A stretch of DNA of 64,000 nt, taken from Apoderus coryli. Lineage: Eukaryota > Arthropoda > Insecta > Coleoptera > Attelabidae. Position numbers and translations under genes: made by a program. Of the stretch, positions 43,759-54,974 are shown piece by piece (position 1 is the stretch's first letter; every line of letters begins with the position of its first letter). Where the stretch lies: the NCBI GenBank assembly GCA_911728435.2, contig OU452208.1, positions 5,828,001-5,892,000 of the forward strand. The letters are read 5' to 3'. The notes beneath the pieces are model-generated. The model was not told the origin of the DNA, searched no databases, and saw only the letters and a list, made by a program, of their open reading frames with translations.

Positions 43759-44490
43759 GGATTTGGCAACCCTGGTGTTGCAATCTGGCAACTGACAGCT
43801 CTATCGTAAAGTTGGACATTGAGGTTATACGTACTCAGAACGTTGTGACATACGAGCGCTATTTGTGTTGTTTACAGTAACTTAAAAGATTCATCTCGGC
43901 CCAAAAATGGAATTAAATCGTGAACATTTTCGTGCGATTATTTTTTACAACTTTCGATGTGGATGAACTCAGCAACAGTGCATGGATGAACTTAATTCAA
44001 TTTTTGGCGATGAAGCTCCATCAAGGACCAGTGTTTATCGATGGTATGGTGAATTCAATCGTGGTCGTAGTTCACTCCAAGACGAATTTCGTGAAGGTCG
44101 TCCAAAATCAGTTGTTGTTCCGAAAACCATTGATGCTGTGCGCGAACTGATATTGCAAGATCGTCATGCGGCCTATCAAGTGATTGAGACAACCTTAGGC
44201 ATTAGTGGGACCAGCATACACTCAATATTGCATAAACATTTCACTGTCAAAAAAATTTGTTCGCGTTGGATCCCACACAATTTGTCAATAGCTCAAAAAA
44301 AGGCTCGTGTCGATTGGTCGAAAGAAATGCACAAAAAATACGATCGCGGTGCTTCGAAACACGTCTATGACATCGTGACAGGTGATGAATCGTGGATGGA
44401 TTTACGCGTATGAGCCCGAAAGTAAACAGCATTCGACTGAATGATTTCTTTTTATTCCCGTACGTAAAAAACACCTGAAGAAGCGGTTGC
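43759..44490 (+). pseudogene. mariner fragment (same family as 28277)
   Basis: The left TIR is lost; the homology begins at GATTTGGCAACCCTGG. A stop (TGA) replaces Leu in the first HTH, then the frame is open 43982-44413: MDELNSIFGDEAPSRTSVYR, FREGRPKSVVVPKTIDAVRE, HFTVKKICSRWIPHNLSIAQ, DIVTGDESWM. After the first Asp block the sequence jumps to the PEEAVA region, deleting the rest of the catalytic domain. Confidence 0.9.
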
Positions 44491-44539
44491 TGTAGTCTCG
44501 GCGTGTTGTTATTAGGTTCTGAGAAGTAAGATTATGTGT

Positions 44540-45260
44540 GCTCTAAGCTCTAAGTTTGTCTGCAACCACGGCAACGGTACGATATGGGAGATATAGCAGA
44601 ATATGAAGAGAGTCATGGAATATTTTCAACATGAATGGTTAAAAATTAATCCAAACTGGTTTGAAGGTGTTTCAAAGCTGTTTCCGTCTACAAATAATGC
44701 CTTGGAATCTTTCAACAGAGTGATTAAAGATGAAAACACTTTACGGAAGAGATTGCCTTTATCTCGATTCGCAGTTATTCTCAAAGAATACATAAATACC
44801 TGGTATCTTCAGCAACAAGCAAATGCAAAGACAATGCATGCAGTTCCTATGCTAAACTTAGGTTTATGGACCACAGCTTATCATGGGTTACTGAAAAAAA
44901 AAACAGATTGTCTCACATGTCAAATCCGAAGGATATGTTTATATCATTCCTGATGGCGAAAGGAATGAAGTCACAGATTTAGAAGAAACCCTAAATGCGA
45001 GTGTTTCTACTTCGGAAGAAACTCTCGCAACAACAACATTTGTACTACCATTGTTCCCAATGATTCAAACAAATGGATTCAAGACACTTGCAATTTCCCA
45101 GGATTTTTTCAAAAAATTAATTTATAAGCATGTAGTGGGTATTGCAATAAGGCGGAAATACGTAACCCCACCCGTTGAAGCCAAATCGGTTCCCATTGGA
45201 GCAAAAAGGCGACGTGCCGACCACTTCTTGTTCAATAAGGTAGATATTTCAGCGATACCT
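44540..45260 (+). pseudogene. Mutator-like (MULE) transposase C-terminal fragment
   Basis: Reads WFEGVSKLFPSTNNALESFN, RVIKDENTLRKRLPLSRFAV and LKEYINTWY, a block typical of MULE-type transposases just after the catalytic core (P-S-T-N-N-A-L-E). A one-base slip in an A10 run near 44900 moves the frame; it continues GYVYIIPDGERNEVTDLEET and IYKHVVGIAIRRKYVTPP, KRRRADHFLF. The N-terminal zinc finger and catalytic residues are missing. It directly follows the mariner fragment. Confidence 0.7.
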
Positions 45261-45665
45261 ATATGTAATTACTGCGTATTAATAATAATTATAATTATTT
45301 ACAGATTATCACCACTTCATCATAACATAACGGCAGAGCGTTTTGTTTATTAAATCGTGTTTTGTTTTAAATGTGTTTGTACTTATTTGAAATAAATATG
45401 ACCAACCATTTATTTAATTTGTTGTTGTTTAATATTTGAAACATGTTTTTATTTTTCGTAAAATTTATTACTGTGTTTTTATTTAAGTTGGTATATTATT
45501 AAGAAAAATATTTAAAAAAATACACACTTTAATAACTGTAATTAAAATTAAAAGTTTATTACTTGGATAATAACATGTGCCATTAATTACCATTGATACA
45601 CATATTTTGAATGCATTTATTGGTACTTTGAACAATTATAGATTCGTGATTCCTTTGCCAATATC
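45261..45665. other. No gene seen
   Basis: A+T-rich spacer. Confidence 0.4.
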
Positions 45666-46753
45666 CAGGGTGGCCGCTTTTTTTATTGAACAGTATTGGA
45701 ATTATGTAAACGGTAAGAGTTAGAAAATCAGTTAAATAAGGAAAAAGTTGCAGATTCTTTAGTATTTTCTACAGGGGTTTTCAAAATATCTTTCAAAAAA
45801 TAGTAATCTACAAAATGGCATGGTGTAGCTCTTGTGCATCCAATGTCATGGAGATCATTTTAAGCAATATTTATAAATATTGTTTCGTAAAATACTTCTA
45901 TTTCTATAATGTTTTTTAGTTTTTTGTTTTATTATTTTTGCTTTTTTTTTTGTTAATGTGTACCCCAGTTTTTTGTGTAATTGTGATATTATTTGATTTG
46001 TATTTGTTGTTTTTTTTTTTACTTTAGTCGTTTAAAATATCATTGTCATCGACAACACGTTGTTGTATCACATCTTAAGAAATACGTACTTAAGTAATAC
46101 TATTTAGTACTTGCTGTTGAATAGAAAAACTGAAAAAACATTGAAATTATGGATAACGTTATTAGTTTTTGATACATGTATGGCTAACACGTTTTTTTAA
46201 CATAGTTCAGGAGAATTTTAAAATTTAAAAAAATTATTTTATTAATTAAATTGCCGAAACATACGTCGTATTAAAAAAATAGTTCAAAAGAAATGACAAA
46301 TATTTGAAAAAATATAAAATGTACGAATTATAGTAAATATAAGCATATTTGTCATTTCTTTTGTATTATTTTTTTAATACGACGTACGTTTCGGCAATTT
46401 TTTTACACTTTCCCTTCTTCAGGTATCTACAATGTAACAAAACACAATCATAGGCGTCCATTTGAAATTTCAAAAGTGTGTCTCAACAGAAGTTTCTTAA
46501 ATCAACCATATCGTAGCTCTATAATGATACAAATCAACTTTGATCCATAACATTTTTCTTACATGAATTTGTAATGAGTTAATGTCAAAAATAAAATTGC
46601 ACTATTTTTGGTTTTTTGAAGATATATTGAAAACCCCTGTACACAATTCGGAAAAATTACGAAAGACCATTTGAATCTGCAACTTTTTTCCCATTTAACT
46701 GAATTTCTAACTCATACCGTTTACATAATTCCAATACAAAAATGACCACACTG
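45666..46753. mobile_element. 1.1-kb fold-back with an inner palindrome
   Basis: Outer arms about 45666-45840 and 46620-46753: CAGGGTGGCCGC/CAGTGTGGTC ends, then ATTGGAATTATGTAAACGGT and TTGCAGATTC, GGGGTTTTCA on both sides. At the centre, 46235-46410, lies another inverted pair (AATTGCCGAAAC..ACGTCGTATTAAAAAAATA and complement). Confidence 0.78.
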
Positions 46754-48554
46754 TGTAAATTTTTTTAGATGAAATTTTTGAGGAGAGAAATTTTCAAAAA
46801 CAGAAAATTATTATTTTTATGAAATTTTGTACACAATTATTTCTTTTTCTATTTTATTTTATTAATATTTTTAAAACTACTTAAATCAAATTTGGCACGT
46901 TTTGATGGATAATTTACGTAAAAAATCTTCGGATTCGCCGCATATCATTGCAGGCTTGCTCAATTCTTAAAATTAAATCTTCCGTTGTTAATACGGGATT
47001 AGTCTAGACTTTATCTTTAATAGTGAGCTAAATATAAAAGCCTAGCATATTAAGACCTAGTCCAATATCATTAACCACATTATTATTCATGTCATTGCTC
47101 CCTAGTCGGCCAATCCATCGTTGACGATAATTGTTATTGAGCCATTCTCTTATAGCTATTCCCAAATGCGGCTTGTCCAGCAGATTATTGTTAAGAAACT
47201 CCAAAAACCGTTCCGAGTTCAACCTTGGGAGGTGTAAATATGGACCATAAACCATTTACGGAAGATTAATTTTGAAATAATCTTGGCCGAATTTCTCGAG
47301 GATTCTATGGATATTATGGTATTTTGTTACCCAACGTCTGGAAAAAGAGGGCTCATCTCCAAAAACTCATTCAGGATTTTCTTCCGTCGACTTTAAAAGC
47401 CACTGGCAAAATATTCTTCTGTGATCATCGTGTAGTGTTCGTGATATCTTATACTTAGGTATGTGAAGGTTCAGAGCTGCCTTCTGAAGTACCTAGACAC
47501 TTACACAGACTAATAAAGAAGAATAACTCGAAAATAAATTACCTGACATAGTAGTAATTTTTTTTTCACGACAAATTGAAATTTGTTTTGAATTTCAGTT
47601 GCTTAAAGAATTTTAATTTTTGACTGGCAAACAATGCCGATCTGTCGAACGAAACAAAGTGAGAAGTCTTTTCTTGTTGTAAATTGCACAAGGATCCCAT
47701 AAATAATTTTTACTTTAAAACAGTGACGTACCATATTTTCCACTACTTTTTGTAAGTGAAGATGATCTACATTGTCGAATTGAGTTCTGCGTAATTTTAA
47801 TGACTTCATGGGCTTATTGTGCCGATACTTAAAACAACAGGTCTGATGACAAATACCTAATTGCTTTTTATATTTTGTGGAGGTAAAAAATCGGAATCTA
47901 CACAATTAAAGTTTTAAAATTACCTTGGTTTCTGTCAAATCAACAATATTAAAAAGGCACTGTAATTATTTAAAACCAAAAAAAAAAAAACATAGATCAC
48001 AAAAAAAAAAAACAAACAACACACACACTATTGTTTATAATGCTAATGGCAGTTCATCAACACAGAAATGCACTTGCTCTTTAAAAACAAACGTCGATAA
48101 TATTCGAGTATAACACTGTCACTGATATTTTGTCGGTCGGTACCACCTTAATGCGTACGGTACTATATACTCATAGGTACCAGCCAACTGGTTTACGCAC
48201 AGTACAATAATATTTTATTAGTAAACAGAAATACACTAGTCGCCCTCCGTTTCGGTACACCAGCAGTACGGTACGCAGCAGTAGAAACCATATGCTGGAT
48301 TATATTTATGATTTCTTTGCAAATAATGTTTTCGTAAGTAAATATGGATTAGCCAAGGCCGTACCTGTTGAGGTCGCCCAGTGTGTGTCGATTACACAGT
48401 TTTATTTGTTTTACATTATTGTTTGTTGTTTTGGTCTTTTTCATTAATGTTTTTGTCTTTTAATGTGTGGGACATATTTTGGAAGTGAATCGATATTACA
48501 ATCATTATTATTCTGCTGGGTCAATCAAACTCTACCAGTTGTGTTCTCCCTATA
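46754..48554. other. No gene seen
   Basis: Contains short frames (47028-47255 minus, 47603-47905 minus, 47925-48113 plus) without recognised domains and an A-rich run at about 47978-48012. Confidence 0.4.
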
Positions 48555-48604
48555 CCGGGTGACCCACGACGGACCAACGTGATCGATTTCTGATATTTCA
48601 GGAT

Positions 48605-49205
48605 TTTTAAATGGGGTATTATTTCATTTTTAGATTATATCAAAAATGTCCCCCTTACCTATATGATAAAATTACATGTAGATCCGATATCCATAATTTA
48701 AATCTTAGACATAAGGGCTTGCTTTCTGCTCCACTGCACAGGACGGAATTATTTAAGAGGTCATACGCTTACAATGTTTACTCAATTTACAATCAAGTCC
48801 CAGGTGAGTTAAAGGACTTACCTATGCTTTCATTTAAATGCAAACTTAGACATCGCTTACTATTTGGTTGCGTCAGACTTTTAGGAATGGTTTTTAATCC
48901 TTATCTCATCATCTCATCTCGTCTTCTAATCTCTTTTTTTTTTCTTCTAATATTCATGTATAGGTATAATATATTATTAATGTAGATTTATTAGGTAATA
49001 CTGTTTGTGCTTTTTCTGTTTGTGTTTTTTTTTTTGAAGGATATACATATGTTTATGTCTTTTGTTAATTTTGTTTTTCACAGGGTTAAAATTTATATCA
49101 GTACATACTGCCTTTTTAACCCTTTTTGTAGTTCTACATTATTTAGTTAGTAAGTTTAAGTTGTATAATCTTTTTGTTTTATAGAACTGCAAATAAACTG
49201 ATTAT
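48605..49205 (+). pseudogene. LINE C-terminal fragment and 3' UTR
   Basis: CPPYLYDKITCRSDIHNLNL, RHKGLLSAPLHRTELFKRSY and NVYSIYNQVPGELKDLPMLS are the standard end of a Jockey/I-group LINE protein. The stop is at 48986 and a 3' UTR with AATAAACTGATTATGACTGC follows. The flanks have TACCGGGTGACCC (48551) and CACCCTGTATA (49293), but their pairing beyond the first seven bases is weak. Confidence 0.72.
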
Positions 49206-49384
49206 GACTGCTTACACACTGGTTGCTTAGTTTTGCGTGAAATTTTTGGTCTTTGAAGTAATATCGAACTTTGACGCACTAATAACTCACCCTGTATATT
49301 GTTTTAATGTTACTTGAAAATGAGGCTTCAACCAGGTACTGATGAAAACCAGGGCATTTCATATTATGTTAATAGAATAAGAAA
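49206..49384. other. No gene; solitary MITE end
   Basis: ACTCACCCTGTATATTG at 49289 only. Confidence 0.4.
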
Positions 49385-50345
49385 AATCCAACCAGTGGGA
49401 TATATGGGTGATCAAGTAGTTGCTTAATCAAATTGAGTATTTTAAACGTGCCACATTATGCACTCTGGGCGTATTATCATTTTTATTATACCGGCTTCAT
49501 ATTTTTATTGATTTCCACTGTCGCAGTTAAAGAAGTATTTTTAGTAAGTTATATAAGTATGATAACTATATTCCATTTTGTTTGTATATTTTATTTAATT
49601 TTAACTGTTCCAATATGGCGGTTTGGAGACTTTTCGGACATGATAATTTAAGCTGTATAGTTTAGAATTTAAAAATAATAAAGTTTACATGTGCAGTGTC
49701 AATGAATAATTTTAAATATGTATGTTGAGTGCCTTAGAAGAATATGATTTTTATATCTATAAATAAATAACAAGCTGTCTAAATTATCAGTGTCAACAAT
49801 TTATCGAGTGGTTAGAAAGGGAAATGTAATTGACCTAGTGTAAAAAGAAAATGTATTAGGCAAAAATTAAAACAAATTGATGATAAAGTCCCTTCATTAA
49901 GAGAATTGTGTATAGTTTTTACAAACAAAATAAGGTGCCTACTTTAGATATGGTTCGAGATAAACTTAAAAACTACAGACAATATAATACAATTTGCTTG
50001 GCCACACTATGCGGGAAATACTAACAGACTGATGCGGATTTCAATATAAAAAATTGACAAAAGGATGGCTGTAATCGAATCAAGAAGAGCAGGAAGAATG
50101 CTTAGACAAAATTCAAAATTATCGTCATTATCATTCCAGATTGTCCATTAAAATTCCTAAACCAATACCAAAAAACAAGATATTATTAATTTTATGACAG
50201 AGAAACAATTAATTATTCCTAAACAAAGTCGACAAAGAAAGAATTACTTGATACAATAAAATCATATAATTTCAAAAAAGAATATGCAATAGACTAAATT
50301 TGCCACATACTGTTCTCAGTTTGCCGTCATATCGAGATGATTTGG
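49385..50345 (+). pseudogene. Tc1/IS630-like transposase relic
   Basis: The 5' region (49385-49560) and HTH part (49755-50030) recur inverted at 36.4 and 35.0 kb. Plus reading: LSVSTIYRVVRKGNVIDLV, a stop, VPSLRELCIVF-like residues, then at about 50240 KKELLDTIKSYNFKKEYAID and LSLPSYRDDLGLIKHDYKK. These correspond to the pre-catalytic helix and the damaged P-x-x-N-P-I-E region of IS630-type transposases. Many frameshifts. Confidence 0.65.
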
Positions 50346-50534
50346 GGCTCATCAAACACGATTACAAAAAAATTATTCAAACACCAAATATATGTATATA
50401 TAATTTTGCTTTTATTTTCGCTAAAATAATAATATATTCGTATATATGATCCTGTTTCATAGCTTAATATTAATTAAGCAAAATTTGCAACGCAAAAGTA
50501 GGCAAATTTTGAAAAAAAAAACATTTTTCGTAAT

Positions 50535-50604
50535 TTTTTTTCCAGACTTAACACCACCAGATTTTTTTCTTATGGGGATATATTAAAAACATTGTTTATA
50601 ATTA
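50535..50604 (+). pseudogene. Second transposase, left part (interrupted)
   Basis: Reads PDLTPPDFFLWGYIKNIVYN, the third catalytic Asp region of a Tc-type (DDE_3) transposase. It breaks off at TTATAAT and resumes at 54976 in the same frame, so a 4.37-kb insertion separates the halves. ATTGTTTATAAT at 50593-50604 is the left copy of the target duplication. Confidence 0.85.
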
Positions 50605-50629
50605 AAAGGATTTCATGTCCGTAAATATA

Positions 50630-50795
50630 ATAAATGAAAATAATTTCGTGGCAAAGCGGACTGAAATGTTGGTTTTACCTACACAAGGAATTTTGTTTAA
50701 TTTAGCAGGTCCCCAGTCTTATTCAATAGAACCAGACCGAGGCATGGGTCGGCAGATACTGACGAATTCGTCAGAGTACCATAGTCGTTGCCCAT
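50630..50795 (-). repeat. Hammerhead-bearing repeat unit, copy 2 (ribozyme defective)
   Basis: Matches copy 3 end to end except that the ribozyme at 50744-50793 reads CUGACGA directly followed by AUUCGUC. Helix II, its loop and the GAAA box are deleted, apparently between two CGA repeats. Stem I and the GUC site remain. Confidence 0.85.
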
Positions 50796-52290
50796 CTACA
50801 AATATCGGTCTCCTCCCAAGTAACAAAGTATAGTTCTAGGAAGGTTGTATATTGGTTCTAGAACCACTTTATGGATTTTGTTTACATATGCCATTAGGTA
50901 TAAAACAACCTCCTCTAGCCGGCTACACAAACTCCTGGTGACCAAAAGGGCCCACGCTACAGAACCTCCTGCTAACCTAAAAGTTGTCGACATTTCAGAA
51001 CCTTAAGGTTAAATATTGAATATTTGTGCAGCTATAATATAACCTTTATATATCCTTACTAGCCAATATATAACTGAATTATAACCTATGAATCACGGGT
51101 TTAAAGTTCTAATTTAGCCACTAAAAGGTTCTAACTAGCTCCTTGCGAATTATCAACTACAACCTGTTAGTAAGTAGTTGATCTGCGGAAAGCAGTCTTA
51201 AAACTATTAAGTAAAATATATTATAGACTGCTTCTAATTTTTGGATTAGTTGGCTAATATACGGTATTATTTCTAGTATTTAAATAACGCTTTGGTAGGT
51301 AATATTGTAAAGGTAAATTATGATAATTATTTATCATTCAATATACGTGATATAAAACTGCATGAAATAGCGGACACACATTGCTGATTTTAATGCACCT
51401 TCTATTTTACTGTCAAAATATTATATAAAAGTAGCATAAAATTCACGGGCTCTCGATATTATTAGTATAAATATTTTTTTTAGTTATATTTAAAATACAA
51501 GGGAAATATTTTGTTTTTAAAAGTAGTCGAAATTCTAATATACGGAAACCTATGAATATAAAATTATGAAAAAATGTGTTTCCCGAACCTAAAACTACGC
51601 AGAATTACATATATTTTCAAAAATATTTTGTTATTAAACTATGCCATAATCTTAAAATGGCCGATAGGAAACAAATGCTTATAAGCTTTTGAAATAACCA
51701 AATTATAACCTAAGTTGCTTGAAAGTCTGAAAATATGCTAAAATATAACCTTAAGATCAAATTCGTAACCTAAATAATGCTAAATAACACTTTTCAGAAC
51801 TAATAGTTGCCTTTATACAACTCAAGCTTAAAAGTCGCACCATCGCAACTTTCTAACGACCTGTTTAGTATTGTTTTGGGATGTGTAGTTGTGATCACGT
51901 GCCAGCTTTTATTCATATTTGTTATACAGTGTGTCTTTTAATTGGAACGGTAAGTACAAAGTAATAATCGCTGATAAGCTGGAAATGTTCTTAGTTTTCT
52001 TGTTCTAATAAGATGACAACAAGACATTAGGGATTGATTTGTGGCAAATAAATGAAAATTGAACGCTAATAATATCTAATAAAGTATTAATTTTTATAGC
52101 TTTTCGTGAGACATTCTGTATAGATATTATCATGGCCTCCAAGATCCGAAGCCGGAAAAGTCCATGACGAATTATCTGTATCTGGCAAAGGTTGGAAAAC
52201 ATATACCTGCATAGTTAAAAGAATGTTTTCTTCGTACAAGGATGCTTGTGGAGAGCAGGAAAGAATGCAAGATCTTGCTGATACGGATGG

Positions 52291-52340
52291 AGAAAGCGAT
52301 AGTGTTGGTAGGTTGGTAGCTACCAACACTATCGCTTTCT
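52291..52340. repeat. Perfect snap-back hairpin
   Basis: Left arm AGAAAGCGATAGTGTTGGTAG and right arm its exact complement (21 bp); the 8-base loop GTTGGTAG repeats the arm's last bases. Confidence 0.9.
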
Positions 52341-52569
52341 GCAGATTTCAATAATTTGCGACACATGTAAATTGAATGTAAAAAAAAACTTGTTCTCTTT
52401 AGGTCCAATAGACACTATGTTTTTCAAATGAAGAAATCTTGAGCGACGCTTTAAATATTTAACTGCTTTTTTGAACTTTGTTACTAAATGGAAGCAAGTA
52501 TATAATATAGCGACACAAACTTAAGTTAAGTTATTCTAAAAAGAAGATCCTCAATGGATTTCATATTAG

Positions 52570-53160
52570 CTGTAGGATGTTATATATATTTTTTGTATGC
52601 TTCCAACATTCTCACCTTTAATAAATGGCCTTGCTGGTGAATCACATATAAAACATTTAAGGGATACATTTACTTTATATTTTCCAATGCAGACTCCATC
52701 TTTCAGAAATACCAGAAGCTCTTCAACAAATTTTGACAAATATTCATTATTCATTAGGCTTGCCTTTACCATAATACAAACCAATCACCATCGGTTTAGT
52801 ACCTATTTAGTTCATTTATGTTGAAGAGAATAGGACAAAATTCAAACTTGGAAGATTTAAAAATCGGAAGACCATCAATATTTATCTATTAATCGAAATA
52901 TTTAAATTTGTTTTTGTATTTTGGTAACGCTCTTCAATACATTTTTGTAAACCATTGTGCCAGTACCTCCCTCCAGCAATTTCATCAACTTCAATTTTTG
53001 TATCCGGTGTAGCCAATAAGGTTCGAGGGTCTTTAGGCAGCCCAAAATTACTGTTTTTATTTAAAATATTTTGAAAATTGAAATTTGACTAACCTGCTCA
53101 TTAGCAATTCGTTGAAAGTCCTGTCGCACCATTCTTTTACAATTTCCACTACGAACTAGC
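52570..53160 (-). pseudogene. Transposase-like protein remnant (family not named)
   Basis: Minus reading: KRMVRQDFQRIANEQ, a gap that looks like an intron, then LPKDPRTLLATPDTKIEVDE, GGRYWHNGLQKCIEERY, IGLYYGKGKPN, YLSKFVEELLVFLKDGV and VNVSLKCFICDSPARPFIKG. This order (LPKDPRTLL, IDGLPIF-like, YYG..KP, ICD-P-A-R) is found in a family of transposon-encoded proteins in insects and cnidarians whose superfamily I cannot name with confidence. Frameshifts near 52800-52870 break it. It may be the element's own former transposase. Confidence 0.6.
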
Positions 53161-53740
53161 TTTTCGTGAGACATTCTGTATAGATTCAGGAGACGTTGAT
53201 GTTACCTTCCGTCTAGTCGAAAACGAGACTAAAAGATAATTTTAGTGACCAAATAGATTTTAAATAAGGGAAGTAGTATTGAGTTATGCCAGAAAGCTTA
53301 TTTAGTAACCTATAACGCATCGCTTCAACTAAATAATCTTTAATCAGTTTTAAAATGGGCTACATGGTTATGGAAAAGTTGTTTAAATGACTCAAAGGCA
53401 CAAAAAATGCGAAGTTATAATTAGGTTCTAAACTAGCAGCAAAAAAAACTTATAAGTCTTATTTCGGCATTTAAGTGACTAAAAAATGCCTTATTTATAA
53501 CCATTTCAAAACCTTAAGGTTTCAGAACTACTAGGTCCTAAAACTCCTCATATATATAGTTGATTTAACGTTTTTCAAACATGTTTCAAGCTGTATGTAT
53601 GATTTCATAGTTCTAAAACCAACAAGCACAATATATTACCTATGTATAGTTTTTAAGCTTAAAAAAAAGGCACACATTACCCATTTATAACCTTTAGGCA
53701 ATTTTAAAGTCTTCCTCCTTAAATAAATGTTACTTGGGCT

Positions 53741-54780
53741 ACTAGCGTTTTGTGTTCATACTTTATAATCTTATTCTCAAATCAGAAGTATTCCCTACTA
53801 AATGGAGGAAGGCCAAAGTATGTCCTGTTTTAAGAGTGGTGATCGAAACTCGGTATCGAATTATAGACCAATTTCAATATTATCTAATTTTTCAAAGCTA
53901 TTTGAAATTGTTATATATAATCGCATTTTTCCTCAAGTGAGAAATCAAATAACGCACATGCAACATGGCTTTATGCCGCAGGGGTCGACTGTCACAAATT
54001 TGGCTGTATGGCTGTATGTTCGCAGTTTGTTTGTGACGAGTTGGATAGATGTGGTCAGGTTGATGCAGTTTACACGGACTTTGCCAAGGCGTTTGATCGA
54101 ATACGTCATGTTGTGTTGCTGAAGAAGTTGGAGGGTTTTGGTTTTGGGCCGAGTTTAGTATCACTTTTTTCCTCGTATTTGTCTGAAAGATATCAATATG
54201 TATCATTGTATGGTTTCGACTCACATTGTTATAAAGCTGTCTCGGGAGGACCACAGGGGTCCAATTTAGGTCCTCTTTTATTTTTAATTTTTATCAACGA
54301 TTTGGCTCTGGATTTGACATGTTCGGGACTCTTTTTCGCCGACGATCTTAAGATTTTTAAGTCTGTAAACAGTGCTGAGGACTGTGAGAGTTTACAGCTT
54401 TGTCTGGATGCCATAAGACTTAGGTGTGCTGCGAACCGTTTGTATTTGAACCCCGACAAATGTAAGGTAGTTACATATACGCGGAAGAAAACGCCTCTGC
54501 ATTATGATTATTGTATTGATGACATATCGGTTACACGTTATGATTCTACGAATGACTTAGGAGTATTGTTTGATTCTAAATTTTCTTTTAATGACCATAT
54601 TCGTTCAATTGTAAGTGATGCTCTAAGAATCTATGGCTTTGTTGTTAGATGCTCCAAACCCTTTGCTGACTTAAATATTTTGAGGATTTTATACTATGCC
54701 TATGTTCGCTCGAAATTGGAATATTGTTCAGTTGTATGGTGTCCCTACTATATATCTTATAAATTATATAATAATATTAT
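53741..54780 (+). pseudogene. Jockey-like LINE reverse transcriptase (frameshifted)
   Basis: Continues from 50814 across the nested element. FPTKWRKAKVCPVL, SGDRNSVSNYRPISILSNFS (fingers), a frameshift at about 53930-54010, then VDAVYTDFAKAFDRIRHVVL (catalytic Asp), SGGPQGSNLGPLLFLIFIND, LFFADDLKIFKS (active-site ADD, F for Y), YLNPDKCKVVTYTRKK, LGVLFDSKFSFNDHI, and SKLEYCSVVWCPYY. It stops at the hammerhead unit (54781), which replaces the normal C-terminus and 3' UTR. Nearly all RT motifs are intact. Confidence 0.9.
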
Positions 54781-54974
54781 AGATGGGCAACGACTATGGT
54801 ACTCTGACGAGCTCATAACAAGAGCGAAACGAATTCGTCAGTATCTGTCGACCCATGCCTCGGTCTGGTTCTATTGAATTAGACCGGGGCCCTGCTAAAT
54901 TAAACAAAATTCCTTGTGTAGGTAAAACCAACATTTTAGTCCGCTTTGCCACGAAATTATTTTCATTTATTGTT
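54781..54974 (+). repeat. Hammerhead-bearing repeat unit, copy 3 (sense)
   Basis: Starts GATGGGCAACG immediately after RT sequence. After the ribozyme comes a hairpin, CCTCGGTCT with AGACCGGGG, and a conserved tail (AACAAAATTCCTTGTGTAGG, GTCCGCTTTGCCACGAAATT). It ends at the target duplication. Confidence 0.85.
54783..54856 (+). ncRNA. Type I hammerhead ribozyme, core intact
   Basis: CUGACGA (54804-54810), helix II GCUC/GAGC (54811-54814, 54822-54825) with loop AUAACAA, GAAA (54826-54829), helix III ACG/CGU with loop AAUU (A829 pairs with U838), cleavage after C54839 in GUC. Stem I has three pieces: 54798-54803 with 54840-54845, 54791-54794 with 54847-54850, and 54783-54787 with 54852-54856, separated by internal loops UAU/U and CAA/A. 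Every conserved core base is present and all helix II pairs are Watson-Crick. Self-cleavage is predicted. Confidence 0.92.

Larger units (their letters stand above)
50815..53738. mobile_element. 2.9-kb element with CCCAAGTAAC ends
   Basis: Ends are perfect 10-bp inverted repeats. Removing it restores GGTCTCCTACTAGCG, which matches the uninterrupted GGTCTCCTGCTAGCG of the 3.2-kb copy and shows a 2-bp (CT) duplication. Subterminal regions hold palindromic words (GGTTCTAGAACC at 50860; AACCTTAAGGTT at about 50998 and 53511). Inside is a transposase-like relic on the minus strand. Confidence 0.85.

Noticed and set aside
48551..49300. A MITE spanning the LINE fragment, with CCGGGTGA/CAGGGTGA ends
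   Set aside because: The two ends match for only about seven bases and then diverge.
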